64,000 nt of DNA from Pseudorhodobacter turbinis (GCF_005234135.1 NZ_CP039964.1:992001-1056000); one strand, 5' to 3'. Shown: positions 8,849 through 18,474, counted from the stretch's first letter. Notes: generated by a model not told the origin, from the letters alone. Translations and numbers: made by a program.

Positions 8849-10207
8849 CTAGCCGGTCCGAACCGGACTGCGCATCGTTACCAGTTCCTCGGACATTGTC
8901 GGGTGAACTGCGATTGTAGCATCAAATTGTTCTTTGGTGGCACCCATTGTCATGGCAATGCCCACCAGCTGGATCATTTCACCCGCGCCGGGTGCGACGA
9001 TATGACAGCCCAAAATCTTGCGGTTTTCCTGTGATACGATCAGTTTCATCAACACGCGGTCCGGCGCGCCCGCAAAGGCTGACTGCATGGGGCGGAAGGC
9101 GGTCGCATAAACCTCAATCGGTTCTTGTGCGCGGGCCGCCTCTTCGGTCATGCCGATGGTGCCCATTTCAGGCTGGGTAAAAATGGCCGAGGCAAAGAGG
9201 CTGTGGTCAACGCAGCGCCGCTGGCCGCCGAAAATGGTATCGGCAAAGGCGTGGCCTTCACGAATGGCGACCGGCGTCAGGTTGATGCGGTCTGTCACAT
9301 CGCCCACGGCAAAGATCGAAGGCACGGCCGTCTGGCTATAGTCATCAACCTCGATCTGCCCGCCACGGCCCAGCTTGACGCCCAGATCCTCAAGGCCCAG
9401 CCCTTTGGAGTTGGGGATACGGCCTGTCGCATAAAGCACCGCATCAAAGACCTTCTCGGATCCGTCTGTCGCCACGGCGCGAATACCATCCTCGGCTTTT
9501 TCCAACCGCATTACATCGGTGCCGCAATGAATGTTTACACCGTTGTCGCGCATGGCTTCGGCCACATGGCCGCGCGCCTCATCGTCAAAGCCGCGCAGAA
9601 TTTGCGCACCGCGATAAAATTGCGCAACCTCACAGCCCAAACCATTGAGGATACAGGCGAATTCAGACGCAATGTAACCGCCACCGACGATCAAAACCCG
9701 TTTGGGCAAAGCCTCCACATTGAAAATCTCATTGGAGGTGATGGCCAATTCGCTGCCCGGGATATCCGGCACGAAAGGCGTACCCCCCGTGGCCACCAGA
9801 ATATGTTTGGCGCTTATAGTTTTTCCGTCTGCAAGCTTGACCATATGCGCATCAACCAGCACAGCACGGCTGTCAAATACCGTCACCCCTGCGTTCGAGA
9901 GGCCCGAACGATAAGCCGCCTCCAACCGTGTCAGCTCTGCCTCCAGCTTGTCGCGAAAGGCAGACCAGTCAAAACCGCCAATGTTTGCATCCCAGCCGTA
10001 AGCCTGCGCCTCAGCCACCATCCCCGGATAGCTGGAGGCATAGACCATCAGCTTTTTGGGCACGCAGCCGCGAATGACACAGGTGCCCCCCATGCGGAAT
10101 TCCTCGGCCAGCGCAACTTTGGCACCATGGGTTCCGGCGGCAATCCGCGCGGCCCGCACACCGCCAGAGCCACCGCCAATGACGAAAAGATCGTAATCAA
10201 AGCTCAT
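8849..10207 (-). CDS. gor: Glutathione-disulfide reductase
   Basis: Flavoenzyme of 452 aa that reduces oxidised glutathione with NADPH. It shows the FAD loop VIGGGSGGVRAARIAA near residue 9, the redox-active disulfide C43-VIRG-C48 in the GGTCVIRGCVPKKL motif, a second nucleotide-binding loop VGGGYIASEFACILNGLG, and a C-terminal HPTMSEE box whose histidine is the catalytic acid/base of the partner subunit. It follows rpiA by 46 bases and probably shares its transcript; both tie NADPH or pentose phosphate metabolism to redox control. Confidence 0.93.
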   Translation of the reverse strand: MSFDYDLFVIGGGSGGVRAARIAAGTHGAKVALAEEFRMGGTCVIRGCVPKKLMVYASSYPGMVAEAQAYGWDANIGGFDWSAFRDKLEAELTRLEAAYRSGLSNAGVTVFDSRAVLVDAHMVKLADGKTISAKHILVATGGTPFVPDIPGSELAITSNEIFNVEALPKRVLIVGGGYIASEFACILNGLGCEVAQFYRGAQILRGFDDEARGHVAEAMRDNGVNIHCGTDVMRLEKAEDGIRAVATDGSEKVFDAVLYATGRIPNSKGLGLEDLGVKLGRGGQIEVDDYSQTAVPSIFAVGDVTDRINLTPVAIREGHAFADTIFGGQRRCVDHSLFASAIFTQPEMGTIGMTEEAARAQEPIEVYATAFRPMQSAFAGAPDRVLMKLIVSQENRKILGCHIVAPGAGEMIQLVGIAMTMGATKEQFDATIAVHPTMSEELVTMRSPVRTG

Positions 10208-10253
10208 GTCTTATGGCTCCTCAATTAAACGCAAGGGTTCAGGGATTTTCGGT

Positions 10254-11042
10254 TCAATCCTCAGGGTTGGCAAAGACGTTGTCGCTCGGCTCAAACTCCA
10301 CCCGCTCGCCCTTGATCTCGCGCGAGTTGGCATCGCGCACGACCACGCTACCATCCCCGTGGCCGATAATCACCATGTCACAGATATCAATAAACAGCCC
10401 GTTTTCCACCACGCCCGGAATTTGGTTCAACGCCATCGACAGCTGACGCGGCTCGTTGATCCGCTTCAGATGCAGGTCAACGATGTAATTTGCCTCATCG
10501 GTCAACAGCGGCGCGCCATCCTTCATCCGCAAAGCGCATTCGCACGACAGCACGTTCATGCTGCCCAGCAGCTCTTCGATCAGGGTTTTGGTGGATTTCC
10601 AGCCAAAGGGAATAACCTCGACCGGCAGAGGGAAAGCGCCCAGCTGGCGCACTTCCTTGGCGGCATCGGTAATCACGATCATCTGGTCGCTGGCGCTTGC
10701 CACGATTTTCTCTTGCAAGAGCGCGGCACCGCCGCCTTTGATCAGATTCAACTCGGGGTCAAATTCATCCGCGCCGTCGATCGTTAGGTCCAGCCAGCGC
10801 GCCTCATCCAGCGTGGTAATCGGCACGCCAAGACTGCGCGCCAGTTCCGCCGTGCGGCTGGAGGTGGGAACGCCCTGCACCTGTAGCCCCTCTTCGCGGA
10901 TACGTTCGGCCAGACAGCGCACCATCCACGCCGCGGTTGAACCGGTACCAAGCCCCAGCTTCATACCGTCTTCGATACAGTCTACCGCCCGTTTGGCGGC
11001 GACGAATTTGGCCTTGTCGATCGGGGAAAGCTCCACCGCCAT
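10254..11042 (-). CDS. rpiA: Ribose-5-phosphate isomerase A
   Basis: 262 aa cytosolic enzyme interconverting ribose-5-phosphate and ribulose-5-phosphate. I chose the ATG at 11042 (MAVELSPIDKAK) with GAGGA eight bases upstream, rather than the longer frame from 11180, whose extra 46 residues are low quality. Family motifs: GLGTGSTAAWMV, LDLTIDGADE (catalytic region), KGGGAALLQEKIVA. Divergent from sdaA across a 283-base gap in which I see no RNA gene or clear operator. Likely co-transcribed with gor. Confidence 0.93.
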   Translation of the reverse strand: MAVELSPIDKAKFVAAKRAVDCIEDGMKLGLGTGSTAAWMVRCLAERIREEGLQVQGVPTSSRTAELARSLGVPITTLDEARWLDLTIDGADEFDPELNLIKGGGAALLQEKIVASASDQMIVITDAAKEVRQLGAFPLPVEVIPFGWKSTKTLIEELLGSMNVLSCECALRMKDGAPLLTDEANYIVDLHLKRINEPRQLSMALNQIPGVVENGLFIDICDMVIIGHGDGSVVVRDANSREIKGERVEFEPSDNVFANPED

Positions 11043-11325
11043 AATGTCCTCGCTCACTGTTATATGCTGCTTATAGGCGAGGCAGCCGCGTGGTGCGAGG
11101 GGGCAATTGCGCCTTTTGCCGGTCCAAAAGGACAGGATAACTGAAAATTGAGGTAATTGAGGGGTCTGCCCCCAAAGCAACTGGAGGCAGCAACGGGAAA
11201 TTCATCCGGTCCCGGGGCCACTTGCCGCGAACCCATTGGAAATGTCGCTTTCAAGATATAGGTTGAAACGCAGGCGGGTTAGAGGTTGGTCTCTGCCCCC
11301 CGTGCAGATGAAATGAAGGGTGCCC

Positions 11326-12705
11326 ATGTTTCTTTCCGTCCTTGATATGTTCAAACTGGGCATCGGCCCATCATCGTCTCATACCATGGGGCCGATGGTC
11401 GCGGCGGGGCGGTTTTTGAACACATTGCGCCACAGCCCCTTCGCCGCCCACGGGTTAAAGACCACGTTGCATGGCAGCCTAGCCTTTACCGGCGTCGGAC
11501 ATGCGACCGACCGCGCCACCATCCTTGGACTGGCAGGGTTTGAGCCGCAGCATTACGACGCGACCCGCGCCGAGGCTGCCCTTACCGCGATAAAGGACAC
11601 CAAGACCATTGACGCGCCGGGCCTTGGCGTGTTGCAGTTTGACCCGACCAAGGACCTGCTGTTTGATTACGGCCCAAGCCTGCCCGGCCATGCCAACGGC
11701 ATGGTGATCCAGGCCACGGATGCGCAGGGCGACGTGATCCTGTCCGAGACCTATTACTCCATCGGGGGGGGCTTTGTGTTGACGGCCGATGAACATGCCG
11801 CCGCAGGCACCGTCAAGGCCGATGCCCGATCCGATGTGCCCTACCCCTTTCAAAATGCCGCCGAGATGCTGGAAATGGCGCAATCCTCAAAGCTGACCAT
11901 CGCCCAGATGAAACGCAAGAACGAGCTGCGCTTTCGCACACCGCAAGAGCTGGACGATGGCATCGCACGGGTATGGGAGGTGATGAATGACTGCATCAAC
12001 CGCGGAATGGAGGGCACGGGCATTCTGCCCGGTGGCCTCAAGGTGCGTCGCCGCGCCAAGGCCATACATGAGGCGCTGCTGGCAGAGCGCGGCCTGAACA
12101 TGACCGCGCCGCATGTGATCAACGACTGGATGTCACTTTATGCCATGGCGGTGAATGAGGAGAACGCCGCCGGTGGGCAGGTTGTGACCGCGCCAACCAA
12201 CGGCGCTGCGGGCGTGGTGCCTGCGGTGATCCGCTATTATCTTGATCATGTACCGGGGGCGAGCGCCTCTAAGGTGCCTGATATATTGCTGACGGCGGCG
12301 GCGATTGGCGGGCTGTGCAAACATAACGCCAGCATCTCGGGCGCGGAATCGGGCTGTCAGGCCGAGGTTGGCAGTGCAGCGGCCATGGGGGCCGCCGGGC
12401 TGTGCGCCGTTCTGGGTGGCAGCCCCGAGCAGGTTGAGAACGCCGCCGAAATCGCACTGGAGCATCACCTCGGCATGACCTGCGATCCGGTAAAGGGCCT
12501 CGTGCAGGTGCCTTGCATTGAGCGCAACGGCTTGGGCGCAATCAAGGCGGTGTCAGCCGCCTCATTGGCGCTGCGCGGTGACGGGGTGCATCTGGTGAGT
12601 CTGGATGCCTGCATCGAAACCATGCGTCAGACCGGCCAAGACATGCATGAGAAATACAAGGAAACCTCGCTGGGCGGGCTGGCCGTCAATGTGCCGAACT
12701 GCTGA
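11326..12705 (+). CDS. sdaA: L-serine ammonia-lyase (serine deaminase), iron-sulfur type
   Basis: 459 aa single-chain L-serine dehydratase converting serine to pyruvate and ammonia. The ATG at 11326 has GAAGGG just upstream; a GTG two codons earlier is possible. The N-terminal domain starts [20 protein letters not shown]. Cysteines for the [4Fe-4S] cluster lie in [18 protein letters not shown] and in [17 protein letters not shown]. The 3' end overlaps the convergent sulfotransferase gene by 20 bases, so the two transcripts are partly antisense to each other. Confidence 0.95.
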   Translation: MFLSVLDMFKLGIGPSSSHTMGPMVAAGRFLNTLRHSPFAAHGLKTTLHGSLAFTGVGHATDRATILGLAGFEPQHYDATRAEAALTAIKDTKTIDAPGLGVLQFDPTKDLLFDYGPSLPGHANGMVIQATDAQGDVILSETYYSIGGGFVLTADEHAAAGTVKADARSDVPYPFQNAAEMLEMAQSSKLTIAQMKRKNELRFRTPQELDDGIARVWEVMNDCINRGMEGTGILPGGLKVRRRAKAIHEALLAERGLNMTAPHVINDWMSLYAMAVNEENAAGGQVVTAPTNGAAGVVPAVIRYYLDHVPGASASKVPDILLTAAAIGGLCKHNASISGAESGCQAEVGSAAAMGAAGLCAVLGGSPEQVENAAEIALEHHLGMTCDPVKGLVQVPCIERNGLGAIKAVSAASLALRGDGVHLVSLDACIETMRQTGQDMHEKYKETSLGGLAVNVPNC

Positions 12706-13339
12706 GTTTCGCCCCTACACCGGGGCGCATCAGATGGCCCGCCGCCGCAACGGCCCTATACATCGCCAGTTCTTCGTTATTTTCTGCCTCGAACCGCGCC
12801 AAAACTTCGGGGCTAAGGGCGTAATCAGCGTTAACCTTCTTCGGGGTTTTGTTTTTCTCTGGCAGGGTCAAAATATCGCCGGTCAGCCCGGAAAAGAACC
12901 GCTCCAACAGGGCAAGCTGCGCATAGTCGAACAGGTGGTCCACCCGCGCGTGACCCCCGTCCCAACCGACAAAGCGGTCCTGACGACCAACATTGGCCAT
13001 GTCCGGATGCGTACCCTCCAGATAGGCCAGCATGAACTCATCAAAGCTGACACCATGGGTGCTGGCAGGCAGGCCCTTTAGCTGCGGACGGCGGCGGTAG
13101 CGATACCAGCTTTGCATCCGTTCCAGCGGCGCGCGCACCACGGCCACGGTCCGGGGCAGCCTGCCAAGCCCCATAACCAAATCGGGCGCGAATTTACGGC
13201 GAAACGCGTCATGGCCAATGTGGCGCGGCGCCTTGTCCGATTGCGGCACGGTATAGGGGCCAAGCATCGCACGTAGGGCCAAAGATCCGGTCTTGGGCGT
13301 TTCCAGCACCACCACCTCTTGCACAGGAAGTATCAGCAA
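12686..13339 (-). CDS. Sulfotransferase-family protein
   Basis: About 217 aa. The N terminus LPVQEVVVLETPKTGS carries the PKTGS phosphosulfate (5'-PSB) loop of PAPS-dependent sulfotransferases, and TVAVVRAPLERMQSWYRYR fits the 3'-phosphate motif. The acceptor is unknown; related proteins sulfate glycans or lipids. Start is uncertain: TTG at 13339 gives the natural MLILPVQEV opening and overlaps the thiN stop by 7 bases; a TTG at 13354 would overlap by 22. It is probably expressed only with the upstream diphosphokinase gene. Confidence 0.75.
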   Translation of the reverse strand: MLILPVQEVVVLETPKTGSLALRAMLGPYTVPQSDKAPRHIGHDAFRRKFAPDLVMGLGRLPRTVAVVRAPLERMQSWYRYRRRPQLKGLPASTHGVSFDEFMLAYLEGTHPDMANVGRQDRFVGWDGGHARVDHLFDYAQLALLERFFSGLTGDILTLPEKNKTPKKVNADYALSPEVLARFEAENNEELAMYRAVAAAGHLMRPGVGAKLSSSAH

Positions 13340-14019
13340 GCCTTTGCCCCCCAAGCCCCCGCTGCCAGCCGCGCCGCCAGCGCCTCGCGCAACCGTTCGC
13401 GCGGCACAATCACCAGCATCCCCGGCGCATCCATTTCCAACCGCACCGGACCAAGCGCCATATTGGATGTACCGCCCCGCCCGATTGGCGCAAACTCGAT
13501 GCCATCAATCGGCCACTTCAACCCGACACTGCGCCCCGCAACCGGCGCAAAGGGGAACAAGCTAAACCGGTCGCCCGCGCGCATCGCAATATCCAGCAAC
13601 GGCGGGGCAGCAAAAATCACATCCTCGGGCCCGATAAGCAAACAAGGCATCGCCGCCCTGCGCGCCAGAACGGCAAGGGCCGACAGCTCATGATCGACAC
13701 GCCCGCCAAGCAACCCAAGGCCCAGCACGAAGGGCGCGTTGATATTGCGCAAGGCTTTGTCGAAATCGGTGCTGTCTTGTTCGGCAATATGGTGAACCGC
13801 TGTGCCCAATTCTGTCCGTGCCGATTGTGTTATGCTGTCCAGGTCCCCGATCACCGCCGCAGGCCGTGCCCCCAGCTCCAAGGCCCGGTCCGCGCCACCG
13901 TCCGCCGCAACCAAATACGGTGCAAGCTCTTGAGATTCCTCGAAATCCTGCGGTCTTATCGGCCCGCCAGCGGCCAAGGTGACCCCTGTTCCAGAGTCGA
14001 TAATAGCTTCTTTTGTCAC
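13333..14019 (-). CDS. thiN: Thiamine diphosphokinase
   Basis: 228 aa enzyme that transfers pyrophosphate from ATP to thiamine, giving the active cofactor. Motifs of the family are clear: VAADGGADRALELG, VIGDLDSI, EQDSTDFDKALRNI and LGLLGGRVDHELSAL, with Asp residues for Mg-ATP. The C terminus overlaps the start of the sulfotransferase gene. No thiamine-pyrophosphate riboswitch is visible in the 138 bases between it and the divergent next gene. Confidence 0.92.
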   Translation of the reverse strand: MTKEAIIDSGTGVTLAAGGPIRPQDFEESQELAPYLVAADGGADRALELGARPAAVIGDLDSITQSARTELGTAVHHIAEQDSTDFDKALRNINAPFVLGLGLLGGRVDHELSALAVLARRAAMPCLLIGPEDVIFAAPPLLDIAMRAGDRFSLFPFAPVAGRSVGLKWPIDGIEFAPIGRGGTSNMALGPVRLEMDAPGMLVIVPRERLREALAARLAAGAWGAKAC

Positions 14020-14157
14020 AACACTGTTTCCCCAAATAAGGCAAAATCTTGTTCCATGAACACATTTATTCCATAATGTTACCCCAATTAATTCACGAAA
14101 TTGAACGGTCCTTGCTGTTAACTATACTGAGAATTGGCAACAAAGGGCGAGCATCCA

Positions 14158-16242
14158 ATGGTCGGGGCGAGCAAAATACTTACGGTTTCTTACGGAACAT
14201 TCTCTTGCACATTGGAGGGCTTCGACGAGCCTTTCAACACAATGAAAGCGATTGCGGAATATTTCCGTGATTTGGCGGCAGATGACCGTTATTTCGGGGC
14301 CGAACCGCCCACACCGGACACCGCAATGCTTCATCGAATCGCGGAACGCGAGATGCAGCGGCGTGTGGAAACCCGGGTTCAGGACAACGGTGTCGTCCTG
14401 CGCGCAGCCGATTCGCATGCCGATGAGCAGCCCCAGCCAGATTATGTCGCCCCTGCCTTAATGTCGGAACCGACCCCGACACCTGCCAAGCCTGACACAA
14501 TGCTGAAAGAAGCAGCCGACAGCGCCCCTGCAAACGGCATCATCTCGAACAGCGTTGTTGAGAAACTGTCCCGCATCCGCAGTGCGATGGCCGAGGGCCG
14601 CGCCTCGGGCGAAACGACCCGCCCGCCGGTCAAGGCAGAGCCCCCTGTTGCAGAGCCCGCGGTCGCCCAGCCCAAGGCCGCTGTGCAAAAGGAAGATGTA
14701 GCGCCCCCGACGACAGCCGCCCGCGCCCCGGAGCCTGAAACAGAGGTCGCCACGCAGGACCCACCCGTCGAAGCGCCCGAGGTTCAGGACAATCCCGAAG
14801 CGGCGACCGATACGCCGGAGACCGCCACCGACACCCCTGCGACTGCCGAGTCCGATGATGATAGCGTGCTGGCCTCTCTCAACGCGGCACTGGCAGAAAC
14901 CGATGCCCCTGAAGATCTGCCCGCCGAAGTGGCTTCGGCAGAGGAGGCCCCCCTGACGGATGCGTCGTCCGCCGATTTTCCGACCGCCGATCCGGAAGAG
15001 GCCCCTACCGACGTGACGGCTGAAAGGACTGTGCCAACATCCTTCGGAGAAAACTTTGCGACCGATGCAGGCGTACTTGACGAACTGCCCTCGGAAACCG
15101 AAGCTCTGGCCGAGGAAAGTGTCGAAACCTTGCCAGAAGTTGAGCCTGAGGTTGACGCCCTTGCAGAGCCGGAAGTCGTAGCCTCCGAAGAACCGCTGGT
15201 AGAGGCAGAAGTCAAAGCCGAGGCCGAGGTTAACCCCACCTTGCAACGCGCCCGTGCCCGCGTCATCAAAATCCGCCGTAACGCGGAAAACCCCGAAGGC
15301 ACGACGGCAGAACCGGAAACGGCAAGCGAACCGACCCTAAGCCCCGAGGCCGAAGCCGACCTCATGCGCGAACTGGAAGCGCTGCGCGAAGAGGCCGAAA
15401 CGACACCGGAGCCCGCTTCGGACACGGCAGAGGCCACCGTAATCCCTGTGCGGCCACAGCGTCCCGTTTCAAACCGTCGGCGCAGCAGCGAACTGACAGG
15501 CTCGGACGATGATGCATCGGTCAAACGCCTGCTGGACCAAACCAACTCCGAGCTGGACGGCCCCGACAACCGCCGCCGCCTGTCCGCGATTTCCCACCTC
15601 AAAGCTGCCGTGGCAGCCACGGTTGCGGATCGTCAGTCCGGTGGCAAAACCGGCCCCACAGAAGAGATGCGCAAGAACCCCTACCGCAGTGACCTGGAGC
15701 GTGTCGTCCGCCCGCGCGATCCGAACGCGCCTGCGGCACCCGCAAAACCTGCAAAACGGCCTGCGCCCCTCATGCTCGTGTCTGAACAGCGTATCGATAC
15801 GCCGCGAGTACGCCCCACGATAGAGCAAAGCCAACTTTCCTCTGTCACCGCGACAGGCAGCCATCTGGCAGCATCGCTTGAGATAGACGACCCCGCATTC
15901 GACCCCGCACTGGAAAGCACTGACGCCCGGAATATCTTTGGCGATGTCGTTGGCTTTGCAGTCTACGTCGATCGCCTGGGCGCGCAATCCTTGCCCGCCT
16001 TGCTGGAAGCGGCGGCAGCCTATGCCACCCATGTCGAGGAACACCCCGATGTGTCCCGCCTGCAAATGGTCGGCCATGTGTTGGTCCTGCAGCCAGAGCT
16101 GGAAGGCGATCGCGAGGCAATCCTGCGCAGCTTTGGCACCTTGCTTCGTGAAGGCCGGATTGAGAAAACACGCCGTGGGCGCTACACTCTCTCGGCCAAC
16201 TCGCCCATCTATGCCGAGGCGCGCAACGCGACCCGCAGCTAA
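14158..16242 (+). CDS. Large acidic protein of unknown function with disordered middle
   Basis: 694 aa from ATG 14158 (a TTG 24 bases earlier is possible). Three parts are visible. Residues 1-75 form a compact domain (SYGTFSCTLEGFDEPFNTMKAI...DDRYFGAEPPTPD). Residues ~80-530 are low complexity, dominated by Glu, Ala, Pro and Thr, with short ETATDTP-like repeats. Residues ~535-694 form a second ordered domain (NIFGDVVGFAVYVDRLGAQS...), ending in a winged-helix-like stretch (SFGTLLREGRIEKTRRGRYTL). No signal peptide or membrane span. I do not recognise the family; the N- and C-terminal blocks look conserved, the linker does not. It stands alone, between divergent thiN and convergent znuB. Confidence 0.8.
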   Translation: MVGASKILTVSYGTFSCTLEGFDEPFNTMKAIAEYFRDLAADDRYFGAEPPTPDTAMLHRIAEREMQRRVETRVQDNGVVLRAADSHADEQPQPDYVAPALMSEPTPTPAKPDTMLKEAADSAPANGIISNSVVEKLSRIRSAMAEGRASGETTRPPVKAEPPVAEPAVAQPKAAVQKEDVAPPTTAARAPEPETEVATQDPPVEAPEVQDNPEAATDTPETATDTPATAESDDDSVLASLNAALAETDAPEDLPAEVASAEEAPLTDASSADFPTADPEEAPTDVTAERTVPTSFGENFATDAGVLDELPSETEALAEESVETLPEVEPEVDALAEPEVVASEEPLVEAEVKAEAEVNPTLQRARARVIKIRRNAENPEGTTAEPETASEPTLSPEAEADLMRELEALREEAETTPEPASDTAEATVIPVRPQRPVSNRRRSSELTGSDDDASVKRLLDQTNSELDGPDNRRRLSAISHLKAAVAATVADRQSGGKTGPTEEMRKNPYRSDLERVVRPRDPNAPAAPAKPAKRPAPLMLVSEQRIDTPRVRPTIEQSQLSSVTATGSHLAASLEIDDPAFDPALESTDARNIFGDVVGFAVYVDRLGAQSLPALLEAAAAYATHVEEHPDVSRLQMVGHVLVLQPELEGDREAILRSFGTLLREGRIEKTRRGRYTLSANSPIYAEARNATRS

Positions 16243-16298
16243 GGCACTGCACCGAAATGGCCGGGAAAGATCATTTCCGGCGGGTAAATTGCCCCATA

Positions 16299-16332
16299 AA
16301 AATGGCCGCGACCCCAAGGGCGCGGCCATTTT
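16299..16332. terminator. Bidirectional terminator
   Basis: AAAATGGCCGCG (16299-16310) and CGCGGCCATTTT (16321-16332) form a 12-bp perfect stem with a 10-base loop. The stem ends in A and T runs on both sides, so it can act for the long acidic protein gene on the plus strand and for znuB on the minus strand. Confidence 0.8.
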
Positions 16333-16390
16333 CGCTTTGAGATTGCCCGTCAGCACCAGACATAGCTACGAGGCCAGTCAAGACATCCGG

Positions 16391-17188
16391 TCACCGGGCG
16401 GGCTTGCGCAACCCTGCCAGCACACTCAGAAAAGCAAAGATCAAGGCCGCAACGCAGACGATCGACGGCCCCGCAGGTGTGTCCAGAACATAGGCCGAAC
16501 GCAATCCGACAATGGTTGAGGCACCGCCAATACATGCGGCGACCACGGCCATACCCTCGGGCGTGCGGCTAAGCGATCTGGCCGCCGCCGCCGGAATAAT
16601 CAGCAAAGCGGCAATCAACAACACGCCAACCACCTTGATCGCAACCGCAACCGTAACCGCCAACGCCAGCGTCAGGACCAATTGCTCACGTTTGGGATCA
16701 ATCCCGCAGGCATAGGCAAGGTCTTCGTTCAGCGTTGCGGTCAAAAGCGCCGACCAGCGCCACCAAATCAGTACCACCACCAGTGCCGCCCCGCCCCAGA
16801 TCACCGCAAGATCGACACGTGAAACCGCCAGAATATCCCCGAAAAGATAGGCCATCAGGTCAATCCGTATCCCCGACAGGAACGACACCGCGACCAGCCC
16901 GAAGGCAAGCGCCGAATGGGCCAAAACGCCCAAAAGCGTATCCATCGCATAGCCGCGCCCGCTTAGCAGGTTCACCGTCAGGGCCATGATCAGCGCAACC
17001 ACCAACGCGCCGGTAAAGACCGAGATCGACAGTGCCAACGAAAGGGCGACCCCCAAAATCGCGGCATGTGCCGTTGCATCGCCGAAATAGGCCATGCGCC
17101 GCCAAACCACAAAACATCCCAAAGGGGCCGCAGCAAAGGCCACGCCGATCCCCGCAAGGGTGGCGCGCATCATAAAATCATCCAGCAT
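16391..17188 (-). CDS. znuB: Zinc ABC transporter permease ZnuB
   Basis: 265 aa inner-membrane permease, hydrophobic almost throughout, with about eight predicted spans. It belongs to the metal ABC-3 family (GVAFAAAPLGCFVVWRRMAYFGDATAHAA is typical of the N-terminal half; written here in part). The start overlaps the znuC stop by one base. With ZnuC and ZnuA it imports zinc. Confidence 0.92.
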   Translation of the reverse strand: MLDDFMMRATLAGIGVAFAAAPLGCFVVWRRMAYFGDATAHAAILGVALSLALSISVFTGALVVALIMALTVNLLSGRGYAMDTLLGVLAHSALAFGLVAVSFLSGIRIDLMAYLFGDILAVSRVDLAVIWGGAALVVVLIWWRWSALLTATLNEDLAYACGIDPKREQLVLTLALAVTVAVAIKVVGVLLIAALLIIPAAAARSLSRTPEGMAVVAACIGGASTIVGLRSAYVLDTPAGPSIVCVAALIFAFLSVLAGLRKPAR

Positions 17189-17940
17189 TATTCGGCGGCC
17201 TCTGTTTGGCTATGGTCACATCCGTCATGTGAATGGTGTTCGTGGTCATGGTCATGACGGTAAAGCGCCAAGGCCCCCATCGTACCGGACCCGAAAAGCG
17301 CACGGTATTCGGGGGCAGAGGCGACAACCTCTGGCGTGCCTTCACAGCACACATGGCCGTTCAGGCAGATCACCCGATCCGAGGCGCTCATCACGACATG
17401 CAGCTCATGGCTGATCATCAAAACCGCGCAGCCTGTCTCTTGGCGCACGGCTTCGATCTGGCGGTAAAAGGCGGCGGACCCCGGCTGGTCAAGGCCTTGC
17501 GTCGCCTCATCCAACAGCAAAAGCTGCGGTTTGCCGATCAACGCCCGCGCCAGCAGGACCCGTTGAAACTGCCCGCCCGACAACCGCGACATCTGCGCCG
17601 AGGCCAGATCCGGCACGCCCGCTTGGCTCAGGGCGGCCGCTATCGCAGCAGGGGCCACAGCGCGCGGCAACGATAGAAAGCGCGCGACGGTCATCGGCAG
17701 GGTCGGATCAATATGCAGTTTTTGCGGAACATAGCCCAATCGAACATCGGCGCTGCGTGTAACCGTTCCTTTGGTCGGCTTTACTGCCCCGATAATCGCA
17801 CGCAACAGGCTGGTTTTACCCGACCCGTTCGGACCAACAATGGTCAGGATTTCCCCCGCATCAATGCGAAGCGATACATTCGACAGCACCGTGTTCGCGC
17901 CGTAGCGGATACTTAGATTTTCAACATCGACAAGGCTCAT
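17188..17940 (-). CDS. znuC: Zinc ABC transporter ATPase ZnuC
   Basis: 250 aa ATPase from ATG 17940, whose first bases overlap the zur stop (ATGA). Walker A is VGPNGSGKTSLLRA, signature RLSGGQFQRVLLARAL, Walker B LLLLDEATQGLD, switch His in MISHELHVV. The C terminus carries an unusual histidine-rich tail, RHDHDHEHHSHDGCDH, that could bind zinc in the cytoplasm. Known ZnuC proteins of some alphaproteobacteria have such tails; its role as a sensor or buffer is inference. Confidence 0.93.
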   Translation of the reverse strand: MSLVDVENLSIRYGANTVLSNVSLRIDAGEILTIVGPNGSGKTSLLRAIIGAVKPTKGTVTRSADVRLGYVPQKLHIDPTLPMTVARFLSLPRAVAPAAIAAALSQAGVPDLASAQMSRLSGGQFQRVLLARALIGKPQLLLLDEATQGLDQPGSAAFYRQIEAVRQETGCAVLMISHELHVVMSASDRVICLNGHVCCEGTPEVVASAPEYRALFGSGTMGALALYRHDHDHEHHSHDGCDHSQTEAAE

Positions 17941-18449
17941 GCATCGGCCTTTTCGGCACAGCCGGGGCAAACGCCCTCAGCCTCGACAACGGTGCGTTCA
18001 ATCTTGAAACCGGTGGCTTTTGCGGCCTCGGCCAAGGCGCTCCGGGCCGGTTCTGATTGCGCTTCGGCAACGGAGTCGCACAGACGGCAGATCATAAAGG
18101 CCGGTGCGTGGGTTTCATCAGGGTGCGCACAGGCGATAAACGCATTGAGCCGCTCGATCTTATGGGCGAACCCGTGGCTTACCAAGAAATCAAGCGCGCG
18201 ATACGCCACCGGCGGCTGCGATCCGAACCCGTCATCGCGCAACCGGTCGAGGACAGCATAGGCCCCAAGCGCCCTATGTTCCTGCAACAGGATTTCCAGC
18301 ACTTTGCGGCGCACGGGCGTAAGCCTTAGGCCATCATCCAAACAGCGTGTTTCCGCCGTCGACAGGCCGCCTTCCACACAGGAGGCATGGTCGTGCTTTG
18401 CGAAACCCAACGGCAGTTCGGCAGAAATGTTCAGCGCGCCACTTGTCAT
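17937..18449 (-). CDS. zur: Zinc uptake regulator Zur (Fur family)
   Basis: 170 aa zinc-responsive repressor. The winged helix (RLTPVRRKVLEILLQEHRALGAYAVLDRL, cited in part) is followed by a dimer/metal domain. Structural zinc ligands are visible as CRLC around residue 120 and CPGC near the C terminus, with HPDETHAP as a regulatory-site candidate. First gene of zur-znuC-znuB; the ends overlap by 4 bases. It faces znuA with a candidate Zur box in the 55-base gap, so autoregulation is likely. Confidence 0.92.
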   Translation of the reverse strand: MTSGALNISAELPLGFAKHDHASCVEGGLSTAETRCLDDGLRLTPVRRKVLEILLQEHRALGAYAVLDRLRDDGFGSQPPVAYRALDFLVSHGFAHKIERLNAFIACAHPDETHAPAFMICRLCDSVAEAQSEPARSALAEAAKATGFKIERTVVEAEGVCPGCAEKADA

Positions 18450-18474
18450 GTTATTACATTTCCCTTAGTGATCC

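Noticed and set aside
9125..10228. 367-residue plus-strand frame opposite gor
   Set aside because: Antisense to glutathione reductase, which has all its motifs.
11043..11325. Search for a riboswitch or small RNA between rpiA and sdaA
   Set aside because: No glycine or other riboswitch motif, stable hairpin with U tract, or tRNA-like fold was found by eye.
14458..15620. Minus-strand glycine- and serine-rich frames opposite the acidic protein
   Set aside because: They are the complement of the Glu/Ala/Pro-rich linker and show no domain.
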